DNA of 20,363 bases from JAEXNA01 sp050486105 (lineage in GTDB: Bacteria > Vulcanimicrobiota > Xenobia > Xenobiales > JADMJV01): assembly GCA_050486105.1 (NCBI GenBank), contig JBJHCR010000086.1, positions 1 to 20,363 on the forward strand, given 5' to 3'. Position 1 is the stretch's first letter; every line of letters starts with the position of its first letter. Both the position numbers and the translations under genes were made by a program. The notes under the pieces were generated by a model. It worked only from the letters and a program-made list of their open reading frames with translations. It was not told the origin of the DNA and searched no databases. Shown here piece after piece: positions 1 to 6,583 of the stretch.

Positions 1-152
1 ATTGAAACGTGTTTTGGGACGCGGGAGACAACGCCATCGCCGCGTCGCCACGGCCTTCGGGCTGTGGCGTGGATTGAAACCGGGAAGGGGAGATCCTGGA
101 GGAATTCTCCCAGGGGTCGCCACGGCCTTCGGGCTGTGGCGTGGATTGAAAC

Positions 153-185
153 CCCGGGTTCCCGGGGGCTCTCCCTTGGCTTCTC
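153..185 (+). repeat. CRISPR spacer 3, twin of spacer 6
   Basis: This 33-bp spacer, beginning CCCGGGTTCCCGGG, is identical over its whole length to the first 33 bases of the spacer at 365-398. Flanking spacers 2 and 4 do not match flanking spacers 5 and 7, so this is not a simple block duplication. Confidence 0.97.
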
Positions 186-364
186 GTCGCCACGGCCTTC
201 GGGCTGTGGCGTGGATTGAAACTTCCCGGGCCTGCCGGTGGGTACTGGCACCCCCCGTCGCCACGGCCTTCGGGCTGTGGCGTGGATTGAAACAAGAGAA
301 CCTTTTACCACCCTCCGTGAATTTCTGGTCGCCACGGCCTTCGGGCTGTGGCGTGGATTGAAAC

Positions 365-398
365 CCCGGGTTCCCGGGGGCTCTCCCTTGGCTTCTCT
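365..398 (+). repeat. CRISPR spacer 6, twin of spacer 3 with one extra 3' base
   Basis: This 34-bp spacer repeats all of spacer 3 and adds one T just before the next repeat. The 5' edge, which is the PAM side in type I systems, is the same in both copies. Only the far edge differs. Confidence 0.97.
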
Positions 399-731
399 GT
401 CGCCACGGCCTTCGGGCTGTGGCGTGGATTGAAACAGGCTGTCAGAAAAATCCACCAGGGACATACTCCGGTCGCCACGTCCTTCGGGCTGTGGCGTGGA
501 TTGAAACACGCTCCGAACCTGCACACCGTGGCGGCGCAAGAGGTCGCCACGGCCTTCGGGCTGTGGCGTGGATTGAAACAACCCTCGAGACGGCCTCCAA
601 GCTCCGGCGGACTGTCGCCACGGCCTTCGGGCTGTGGCGTGGATTGAAACCTGCAGCAGAATTGTATTTGTGCAAAACAGAGCCAGGCGCCGTAGTGAGG
701 GATCTTCATAGGTTTTGGGCCGATACTTGAG

Positions 732-1406
732 CTAACCTAATTGGGAACCACTGGTACGTTCGTAAAGTTCATCCTCGAATACTTTCGCCTGGCTGCAGGA
801 TTGCAGCACCCTCAACCATCCTGCCTTTATCTGAGGCGCGGCATCACTAAATCCGCCTGGCTGGTTTCTGCTTCCGACAACAAGTTTTCGTCCAGGGCTT
901 GAGACTCCGCGCAGCAATTGCTTCACCTTCTTGGCGTCGACACACTCTACCGGCTCGTTCTTCTCAATCGCCTCAACTGTTGCAAGCGCGCAGTATGCCC
1001 AGGTTTCGGATGCCATTGACGGAGCACAGAACACGATAAAGTCTGGAAAGGTGCCCCCAAGCCAGGCACCAACTTTCTCCTTTAGTTTCTCTGCCGTCGG
1101 CTTCGGTGGCCGGCAACCTTGGTCGCAGTTGACCTCGGGCTCTTGAGCGACGTCGCAATCGAGTTGAAGTATCACCAAATCCTGATTCTGGCTGAGTGCT
1201 TCCAACGACCCTTGATCGCCGGCTTTTTCCCTGCACCACGACTGCACTCCCTTCCATCCCCCACCGTGAGGGCCAAGGTTTCCCTGGATGGAACTCATTG
1301 GAGGTTGGATCTGCGTAGGCTCAAAGTCGTCAAAATAGTGGTCAAGGATGGCCAAGAGAATCTCAAAATCGGTAGGGCCCTCGCAAATAATTCCGACCCT
1401 ATAAAT
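732..1406 (-). CDS. TOPRIM-like partner of the adjacent ATPase (probable defence effector)
   Basis: Read from 1406 this gives 224 residues. The N-terminus carries VGIICEGPTD and the middle carries VILQLDCDVA. A conserved-looking PSMASETWAYCAL follows. An EGxTD strand followed by a DxD strand is the metal-binding pattern of TOPRIM folds, and small proteins of this form recur beside AAA/ABC-type ATPases in defence loci (family knowledge). The start is a problem: after the stop that closes this frame upstream, the only codons are GGG GGG TTC CAA ATT TAT AGG GTC GGA, with no ATG, GTG or TTG before the EGPTD motif. The first TTG, at 1355, would delete that motif. I place the start at the ATT at 1404-1406, six bases after a G-rich stretch that could act as a weak ribosome site. 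A +1 shift from the ATPase gene on its seven-G run is the alternative. The gene ends about 80 bp from the last CRISPR repeat and points at it. A nuclease role is inferred. Confidence 0.72.
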   Translation of the reverse strand: MYRVGIICEGPTDFEILLAILDHYFDDFEPTQIQPPMSSIQGNLGPHGGGWKGVQSWCREKAGDQGSLEALSQNQDLVILQLDCDVAQEPEVNCDQGCRPPKPTAEKLKEKVGAWLGGTFPDFIVFCAPSMASETWAYCALATVEAIEKNEPVECVDAKKVKQLLRGVSSPGRKLVVGSRNQPGGFSDAAPQIKAGWLRVLQSCSQAKVFEDELYERTSGSQLG

Positions 1407-2595
1407 TTGGAACCCCCCCTAACTCACCGTTTATCCAAAGGCGTGACACCGTCCAATCCTGCTTCCCTTCAGTGCGCAACTTGTCCAAAGAAATCTTAAC
1501 TGGCCTTATCGTTGTCAACCCTTGCCGAGAACGGGCCACCGAGAAGAGGCGGACCTCGTCGTTCTCCAATGCAAGTCCGTCCAAGACCAGAGGATTATGA
1601 GAGGTCAGGAAAACCTGTTTGTTCTCCGGCCCAGATAGGACCCAGTCGCAGACATACTCGGTGAGTTTACGCGCGAGCCTGGGATTCAGGCCGTGATCAA
1701 AGTTGTCGATGGAAAGAATCCTTGGAGAGCGCAGGTGCAAAAGCAACACAGCGGTGAACAAAACGAAGAGCGAACCTTCACTAGCGTCGTAGGCGGTGAA
1801 GCGCTTGCGACCAGATTTCATATAGCGGTCTTCGAAGTACAGAATCTTCGCCAGGGTCGGTACCGAAGAAGAAAGGAGAATATCATCCGTGGCCGAGCCC
1901 ACCGAAAACTTTTCCGCCCAGTCTATGAGATCTCCGAGTTTTCGAAGCTTCGACCTCAGGTCCTCGTCTTTCTTGGCCTCCCTAATCAAATCCAAGACTG
2001 CCTCCGCCAGGCGTCCCCCAGTTAGACCCACGGGCTCTCGGTTCTGAGTGTCAGGAATCAGCCCCCGAAGAACGTTAGTATACGGCGTAAAAATTGCATA
2101 GTCAGCAAGGGCTTCGAGCAGTTGAGCGGCAGGACTCTCTGGCTTCATCTCTACCAGTTTGAGGGCGGCCAAACCTCTGTGCTTGTTTCGGGCTTCCTCC
2201 GCCTTTGAGGCCGGAGATCGACCGAAAAGTTTTTCTCCCCGCTCTTGGAGATTCTCATGCTTGAACGACCAAGCCGGTTCCGGTCTGTTGATGGGGTTCA
2301 ATAGACTTACACTGTATTGCGCATGAGCGCTCCGGGCCTCAAGTCGGAGATCCATTCGCGTGTTCTTAGCTCTAAACGACGATTTGTAGAGCCCAGGGAC
2401 TCCTGCCCGGACTCCTCTCCGGAGCAACGACTCATCATCCACTCGGCCGCTAGCGGCCGCTCCCAGGACACCGATGGCCTCTAGGAAGTTACTCTTCCCT
2501 GAACCGTTGGCTCCTACGAAAACATTCACTCGTCCAAGTTCAAGTTCACATTCGTATAGCGACTTGAAATATTTTGCGCTGAAGGTCTCAAGCAT
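1399..2595 (-). CDS. AAA/ABC-type ATPase (AAA_15/21 class), probable defence ATPase
   Basis: A 398-residue protein of the SMC/RecF-like ATPase class. Visible motifs in order: Walker A GANGSGKSN at about 28-36, a long helical insertion, the signature DASEG at about 270, Walker B ILSIDN at about 294-298 followed by FDHGLNP, and the switch histidine in FLTSHNP at about 333. The residue after the Walker B Asp is Asn where many relatives have the catalytic Glu; IDNFD-type variants may occur in this class, so hydrolysis is not excluded. In-frame GTG (2598) and ATG (2595) codons are adjacent and ATG is chosen. The 3' end (codons TTA GGG GGG GTT) contains seven consecutive G and overlaps the TOPRIM-like gene by 8 bp in another frame. 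The pair resembles two-gene systems such as OLD-type, PARIS-like or RloAB-like ATPase-effector modules; the exact family is not resolved. It sits beside a CRISPR array, which supports a role in phage defence. Confidence 0.88.
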   Translation of the reverse strand: MLETFSAKYFKSLYECELELGRVNVFVGANGSGKSNFLEAIGVLGAAASGRVDDESLLRRGVRAGVPGLYKSSFRAKNTRMDLRLEARSAHAQYSVSLLNPINRPEPAWSFKHENLQERGEKLFGRSPASKAEEARNKHRGLAALKLVEMKPESPAAQLLEALADYAIFTPYTNVLRGLIPDTQNREPVGLTGGRLAEAVLDLIREAKKDEDLRSKLRKLGDLIDWAEKFSVGSATDDILLSSSVPTLAKILYFEDRYMKSGRKRFTAYDASEGSLFVLFTAVLLLHLRSPRILSIDNFDHGLNPRLARKLTEYVCDWVLSGPENKQVFLTSHNPLVLDGLALENDEVRLFSVARSRQGLTTIRPVKISLDKLRTEGKQDWTVSRLWINGELGGVPNL

Positions 2596-2691
2596 CACCT
2601 TACATCTTTAACGAATTCCGCAGGAGGCCTCTTGCTGAAGGAAGTGGCACTTAGTTGGCGTGGGCATAGTACCTCGTGAGTTTCTAAGTTC

Positions 2692-3246
2692 TTGAGTTTC
2701 GGGGCTCTCAAGTCTATTCGTCGAGGGCGTGAAGTTTTCGAATATTTGATGAGGCTGCACGAGGTGGTCAGCGTGGCTACCGCTGAGACCGAGGAACTTT
2801 GGTTGAAGCTGTGCCAGGAATTGCCAACGGGGAAAATCCAGAACCTGGTAACTCTCACCCCCGAAGGCGGCATACCCGGCCAGCTCCCTGCAGAGCGGGA
2901 CCCTCTTGGCCCAGAGTTCCGCAGCCGCTTCTCCCCTGAGTTGATGGTACAGATTGAGCGGCTGATGCAACAGCGGTCCCAGCTCCAAGGTCGACCCTTA
3001 TCCTTTGCTGAGATGGTGGAACAATTGGTCACTGAGGCCGGAGCTGCCTGTTGGGGTAGTCTCCCGTCGCCTGGCTCGCCCATTGTTGTCCATGCAAAAT
3101 CGTCTAACCTTGCCAAATTTTCCCGAAAGCGAAGCGTTCCGTCTTCGGCCAATTACGCAAGGTTATCCAATTCCGCCTGCCCAAAATGTCCTTCGCCCTG
3201 CTCGGTCCAACTACCCCAACAGGCAGCTGGCCGGCAAGCCCTATGA
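2692..3246 (+). pseudogene. Degraded coding remnant, product unrecognised
   Basis: The frame opens just after a stop near 2678-2680 and has a TTG at 2692. The stretch from about 2740 to 3040 encodes plausible protein, including ELWLKLCQELPTGKIQNLVT and the helical PELMVQIERLMQQRSQLQG followed by LSFAEMVEQLV. After about 3045 the frame becomes low in quality, while a second frame (3005-3385) ends in a protein-like stretch, EAQDEFAAEQLAQDPLIRKV. This change of frame suggests one or more frameshifts in a former gene. The helix pair loosely recalls the segment preceding the nuclease domain in some HNH proteins, but no HNH motif is present, so I do not name it. There is no ribosome site at the TTG. 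Confidence 0.3.
3105..3165. repeat. 61-bp imperfect palindrome
   Basis: The outer arms TAACCTTGC (3105-3113) and GCAAGGTTA (3157-3165) are perfect complements over 9 bp. Inside them AATT/AATT and CCGAA/TTCGG (3123-3127 with 3144-3148) can also pair, giving a long interrupted hairpin. There is no T-run, so it is not a standard terminator. It lies where the coding remnant loses its frame and may be a small inserted element or a recombination site. Seen directly in the sequence; function unknown. Confidence 0.6.
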
Positions 3247-3450
3247 CGAAGCCGAAGAGAACATGAAGGTAGAGGCTCAGGATGAGTTCGCTGCAGAGCA
3301 ACTGGCCCAAGACCCCCTGATCCGCAAGGTCCAGGATGTGGCACAAAGGCTCGGACTTGGTTCAACCCCATTTCACCTACCTTAACCGAGAAGAGGTCCC
3401 CGCCTTAGCTGCCGTGAAACGCAAACTCGCGCTCAGTTGTCCCCAAAAGT

Positions 3451-3479
3451 TTGACTTTATTCCGGTGAGAGGCTAGGTT
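3451..3479 (+). promoter_or_regulatory. Possible sigma70-type promoter of the trp operon
   Basis: TTGACT (3451-3456, five of six matches to the -35 consensus) is followed by exactly 17 bp and TAGGTT (3474-3479, three of six). It is the best-placed candidate upstream of the first operon gene. The -10 box is weak and lies only 6 bp before the GTG start, which would make the transcript nearly leaderless, so support is modest. No attenuator or leader peptide with Trp codons was seen. Confidence 0.35.
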
Positions 3480-3485
3480 TAATCT

Positions 3486-3953
3486 GTGGATGCTTTAACT
3501 CTCATGAAGGCCTTATCCGTGGCCCTGGTTGCGGGGTCTGCTTCTCTCTTGATTTATGAATGGCGCTTCTATAAACGCAGTTTCTTGCGGCAGGGGTCTG
3601 GAATTCCAGGCTCTCCCGACACCGGACGGCTGGTCCGCCGCACGGTAGGTTCGGCCTTGCTTCTTACTCTGGCGGTGCTCATTTTTTTCGGGCGCCTTCC
3701 AGAGAGCGGTTCGGCTACTCCAGAGCAAGTCATGAGTCTCTTCTATTACTGGACTTCGGTGCTGGCAATCGCCCTTTTACTTGGGGGCTTGGCACTGTAC
3801 GATGCCTTGGCTGGAATGCGAAGACTGGGTGGCTACATGGCTCTGGTTGAGGGGCAGGAGATGACGGCCCTTGCTCAACAATTGCGAGAAGCCCAGGCAA
3901 AGCAGAGCCGGAAAGAGACCGGGTCCTCACCCTTTGAGCCGAAAGAGGGTTAA
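3486..3953 (+). CDS. Small three-helix membrane protein, unknown function
   Basis: A 155-residue protein with hydrophobic segments at about 8-24, 53-68 and 88-108, basic loops between the first two (YKRSFLRQ, RLVRR), and a polar, helix-prone C-terminal tail of about 45 residues (QQLREAQAKQSRKE), probably cytoplasmic. The start is the GTG at 3486; an in-frame ATG lies at 3504 and neither has a strong ribosome site. Its end overlaps the start of trpF by 20 bp, so it heads the trp operon and may be translationally coupled to it. The family is not recognised and the role in tryptophan synthesis, if any, is unknown. Confidence 0.75.
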   Translation: MDALTLMKALSVALVAGSASLLIYEWRFYKRSFLRQGSGIPGSPDTGRLVRRTVGSALLLTLAVLIFFGRLPESGSATPEQVMSLFYYWTSVLAIALLLGGLALYDALAGMRRLGGYMALVEGQEMTALAQQLREAQAKQSRKETGSSPFEPKEG

Positions 3954-4581
3954 GGTCTGTGGCCTGACCAGACTCGAGGACGTCCAGAAGGCCGCGGCTT
4001 CAGGGGCCGATCTTTTCGGCTTCATTTTGGCGGAGAGTCCTCGTCGGGTGTCCCTTGCTCGGCTCGCATCCCTGAGAGGCTCGGTTCCCAGCGACAGAGT
4101 GACGGTGGGAGTCATGGTGAATCCCGAACTTGCTGAAGTGGAAGAGGCTCTGAGCCTTGTTGATCGAGTGCAATTTCACGGAGACGAGTCCCCTGAGTTT
4201 TGCCAACGATTCGGTCGCCGGGCGATCAAGGCTTTTCGAGTAGCGACACCCTCAGACCTCGAGGGATTGAAGGCCTTTGAGGGTAAGGTCGGAGCTTTTC
4301 TCTTGGACAGCTATCGCCGTGGGCAGCGTGGGGGAACAGGTCAAGTATTCCCTTGGACCTACCTCCACGGGCAGGTGTTCGCCGAACCCGTTTTTCTAGC
4401 AGGTGGGCTGACTCCGGAGAATGTTGCCGAAGCTGCCGCACTGCCCCAAATCGCCGGCCTGGATGTCAGCAGTGGCATTGAAAAACAGCCAGGCGTCAAG
4501 GATCCGGTCTTGATGGAAAGATTTTTTTCTGCCTTAGGGGAGGCTACTCCGGCCAGAGGGCCGATCAGGAGACAGATATGA
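3934..4581 (+). CDS. trpF: Phosphoribosylanthranilate isomerase
   Basis: Catalyses the Amadori rearrangement of phosphoribosylanthranilate to CdRP, the third step from chorismate to tryptophan. The 215-residue protein shows the family blocks in order: VKVCGLTR with catalytic Cys9, FGFILAESPRRVS, VGVMVN, VQFHGDES, FLLDSYRRGQRGGTG with catalytic Asp125, FLAGGLTPENV and LDVSSGIE for phosphate binding. Length fits the usual 200-220. The only start near the conserved N-terminus is TTG at 3934, inside the preceding gene. No strong ribosome site is seen, so coupling to that gene is likely. Its TGA overlaps the trpB ATG (ATGA). TrpC is not fused to it and not nearby. Confidence 0.95.
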   Translation: MSRKRVKVCGLTRLEDVQKAAASGADLFGFILAESPRRVSLARLASLRGSVPSDRVTVGVMVNPELAEVEEALSLVDRVQFHGDESPEFCQRFGRRAIKAFRVATPSDLEGLKAFEGKVGAFLLDSYRRGQRGGTGQVFPWTYLHGQVFAEPVFLAGGLTPENVAEAAALPQIAGLDVSSGIEKQPGVKDPVLMERFFSALGEATPARGPIRRQI

Positions 4582-5786
4582 AGACATTAGTAGAGTGGCC
4601 AGATAGCTTGGGGCGCTTTGGAGACTACGGGGGACGTTTCGTGCCCGAGACCCTCTTCTGTGCCTTGGAACAACTCGAAAGCCAATATCGGTCGGTCCGC
4701 CGTGATCCGGACTTTCTGGGAGAGTTGACCGAGGAGCTGACCGAGTTTTCCGGGCGACCGACCCCCTTAACCCGAGCTTCTCGGCTGGAGAAAGCGTGGA
4801 GTGGGCCCCGCATTTGGCTGAAAAGAGAAGATCTCAACCATACCGGTTCTCACAAACTCAACAACTGCCTAGGCCAAGTTCTTTTGGCCAAGCGTCTGGG
4901 GAAGACCCGAATCATCGCTGAGACCGGGGCCGGACAGCACGGGGTGGCTACCGCTACCGTCTGCGCTCGTTATGGGTTGCCGTGCGTTGTCTATATGGGG
5001 GCCGAGGATGTCCGGCGACAGGCTCTAAATGTCTACCGAATGAAGCTTCTCGGAGCTGAAGTTCGACCGGTGGAATCCGGGGCCAAAACCCTGAAGGATG
5101 CGACCAATGAAGCCTTGCGAGACTGGGTTTCTTCGGTGGACAGCACGCACTATATCATCGGCTCGGTGGTGGGGCCTCACCCCTTCCCCATGCTGGTGCG
5201 AGACTTCCAAGCGGTCATCGGGCGAGAAGTGAAACAGCAACTCGGTCGGTCCCCGGATCGCATCGTGGCTTGCGTGGGTGGGGGCTCGAACGCTGCAGGG
5301 ATCTTCTACCCTTTCAGCCACGAGGAGCAAGTCAAGTTGGTAGGAGTTGAGGCTGGTGGCCGGGGCGAAGAGCTGGGAGAGCATTGCCGGTCACTTTCCT
5401 CAGGGCAGCCTGGAATCTTGCACGGGGCCCGAACTTATCTGTTGCAGGAGGCCGGTCAAGTGGCCGGCACTCATTCTCTGTCGGCCGGCTTGGATTACCC
5501 TGGGGTTGGTCCTGAGCACGCCTTTTGGAAAGACTCCAAGCGGGTGCTCTACGATTCGATCACCGACGACGAAGCTCTGACAGCTTTTCAGGAAGTAGCC
5601 CGTTTAGAGGGCATCATCGTGGCCTTGGAAACCGCTCACGCCTTCGCCTGGGCAGCTCGAGAGGCTGGAAACTATGGCACCGAGGAGCAGGACTGGGTGA
5701 TCTGCTGCTCCGGTCGCGGTGACAAAGATGTGGCCGAGGTCGACCGTCTCACCCAAGGAGGATCCCATGGCGCTTCTCAAGCTTGA
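4578..5786 (+). CDS. trpB: Tryptophan synthase beta chain
   Basis: PLP enzyme that joins indole and L-serine to make L-tryptophan, working as an alpha2-beta2 complex with TrpA. The 402 residues match the TrpB1 type: N-terminal FGDYGGRFVPETL, the PLP lysine in HTGSHKLNN (Lys93), the catalytic Glu in AETGAGQHG (Glu115), the phosphate loop GGGSN (234-238), and a C-terminal CCSGRGDKD. The ATG is preceded by AGGAG at 4567-4571, six bases away, and overlaps the trpF stop. Its last 20 bp overlap the trpA start. Confidence 0.97.
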   Translation: MKTLVEWPDSLGRFGDYGGRFVPETLFCALEQLESQYRSVRRDPDFLGELTEELTEFSGRPTPLTRASRLEKAWSGPRIWLKREDLNHTGSHKLNNCLGQVLLAKRLGKTRIIAETGAGQHGVATATVCARYGLPCVVYMGAEDVRRQALNVYRMKLLGAEVRPVESGAKTLKDATNEALRDWVSSVDSTHYIIGSVVGPHPFPMLVRDFQAVIGREVKQQLGRSPDRIVACVGGGSNAAGIFYPFSHEEQVKLVGVEAGGRGEELGEHCRSLSSGQPGILHGARTYLLQEAGQVAGTHSLSAGLDYPGVGPEHAFWKDSKRVLYDSITDDEALTAFQEVARLEGIIVALETAHAFAWAAREAGNYGTEEQDWVICCSGRGDKDVAEVDRLTQGGSHGASQA

Positions 5787-6582
5787 CCGTCCGGCAGTGG
5801 TGCCGTATTTGACCTGTGGCTGGCCCACACCGGAAGGTTTTTTGCAGGCGGCTGAGATCATCGGCGATTTGGGCTGTCCGTACTTCGAGGTGGGGTTCCC
5901 TTTCTCTGACCCCATCGCCGATGGACCGGTGATTCAGCAAACGTCGAGCGAGGCCTTGGCCCAAGGCATGGATCTGGACCTGTGTTTCGAGTTGACTGGA
6001 GACGCCGTGGAGCGAGCCGGCTGTCCGGCGGTGGTCATGACTTACGCCAATCTGGTTTATCATCTGGGGGCCGAGACCTTTTGTCGGCGCCTGAAGGACG
6101 TGGGCGGAGAGGGCCTGATCGTCGCTGATCTGTGCTTTGAAGAGTCGGAACCCTTACAGACCCTCTGTGCTGAATGCGGCTTGGATCTGATCTCCTTCTT
6201 GGCTCCCACCACCTTGGGGGAACGCAGAAAGATCATCGCCGAGCAGGCCCGGGGATTCTTGTATTTGGTGGCGGTGCGAGGGGTGACCGGAGGGACCACC
6301 GCCTTGACTGGCGAGCTCGCTCAACTGATAGCTGACGCCAAACAGCAGGCCAATTGCCCGGTGCTCGTAGGTTTTGGCATCAGAGGGCCGGAGCAAGTGT
6401 CCGAGATGCTCGGACGAGGGGGAGCCGACGGCGTGATTGTAGGAACGGCCCTCTTGGAGACTCTCCGCAGGGAGTCGGACCGGGGGGAGTCCATTCGCAG
6501 AGCCACCCAGGCTTTTCTCGAGCCCTTGATCCAGGCGGCCTCCGAGGCTTGGGACTCCCGCGCTCTGGCCTCGGGAGGTTGA
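5767..6582 (+). CDS. trpA: Tryptophan synthase alpha chain
   Basis: Cleaves indole-3-glycerol phosphate to indole, which is channelled to TrpB, and glyceraldehyde-3-phosphate. The 271-residue protein has the catalytic Glu41 in FEVGFPFSDP and Asp52 in IADGPVIQ, with the normal spacing of eleven, then LAPTT, RGVTGGTT and VGFGIRG for phosphate binding and GVIVGTALLE. The start is fixed by a very good ribosome site, AAGGAGG at 5755-5761, five bases before the ATG; an earlier in-frame ATG at 5719 lies deep inside trpB and is not used. The usual PDLP loop reads VADLCFEES here, a mild divergence. It follows trpB with a 20-bp overlap. Confidence 0.96.
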   Translation: MALLKLDRPAVVPYLTCGWPTPEGFLQAAEIIGDLGCPYFEVGFPFSDPIADGPVIQQTSSEALAQGMDLDLCFELTGDAVERAGCPAVVMTYANLVYHLGAETFCRRLKDVGGEGLIVADLCFEESEPLQTLCAECGLDLISFLAPTTLGERRKIIAEQARGFLYLVAVRGVTGGTTALTGELAQLIADAKQQANCPVLVGFGIRGPEQVSEMLGRGGADGVIVGTALLETLRRESDRGESIRRATQAFLEPLIQAASEAWDSRALASGG

Positions 6583-6583
6583 C

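Larger units (their letters stand above)
1..650 (+). CRISPR. CRISPR array, type I-C-like repeats, 9 full repeats and 9 spacers, cut by the window edge
   Basis: A 37-bp repeat beginning GTCGCCACGG and ending GTGGATTGAAAC occurs at 44-80, 116-152, 186-222, 257-293, 328-364, 399-435, 471-507, 543-579 and 614-650. Its last 8 bases stand at 1-8, so the array continues to the left. Spacers are 35, 35, 33, 34, 34, 34, 35, 35 and 34 bp. The ATTGAAAC end is the usual crRNA 5' handle of type I/III repeats, so transcription runs left to right and the leader lies outside the window. The GTCGC...GCGTGGATTGAAAC frame is typical of type I-C, although those repeats are commonly about 32 bp. The repeat folds into a 9-bp stem with one G-U pair closed by a UUCG loop. 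The copy at 471-507 has one change (G to T at repeat position 10) that breaks a stem pair. Spacers 3 and 6 are nearly identical. No cas gene is visible, so the subtype is inferred from the repeat alone. Confidence 0.98.
2596..3485. other. Gene-poor interval between the ATPase module and the trp operon
   Basis: About 890 bp without a convincing complete gene. The plus strand has two overlapping open frames (about 2692-3246 and 3005-3385) that look partly protein-like but do not join into one recognisable protein. The minus-strand open frame covering 2595-3152 has a low-quality composition and looks like a shadow. A 61-bp imperfect palindrome lies at 3105-3165 and a possible promoter for the trp operon at 3451-3479. 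No tRNA or IS ends were seen. The interval reads as decayed sequence. Confidence 0.5.

Noticed and set aside
2..730. Several open frames on both strands across the array, coding repeated VATAFGLWRGLK or NPRHSPKAVAT peptides
   Set aside because: They are translations of the CRISPR repeat; the period and content are explained by the array.
651..731. CRISPR leader on the right side of the array
   Set aside because: The repeat orientation (ATTGAAAC at the right end) puts the leader on the left; the stretch is not AT-rich and a degenerate repeat lies near this end.
1355..1357. TTG at 1355 as start of the TOPRIM-like gene
   Set aside because: It would remove the VGIICEGPTD motif that is the strongest evidence for the gene's family.
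2595..3152. A 185-codon minus-strand open frame directly upstream of the ATPase, as a third gene of the module
   Set aside because: Its product is rich in Ser, Arg and Cys without conserved-looking blocks, and the opposite strand has better coding character.
3102..3168. Integron attC site (GTCTAAC fits RYYYAAC and GTT follows the right arm)
   Set aside because: The right core reads GTTATCC, not GTTRRRY, the arms pair straight through without the usual spacer, and there is no integrase or cassette array.
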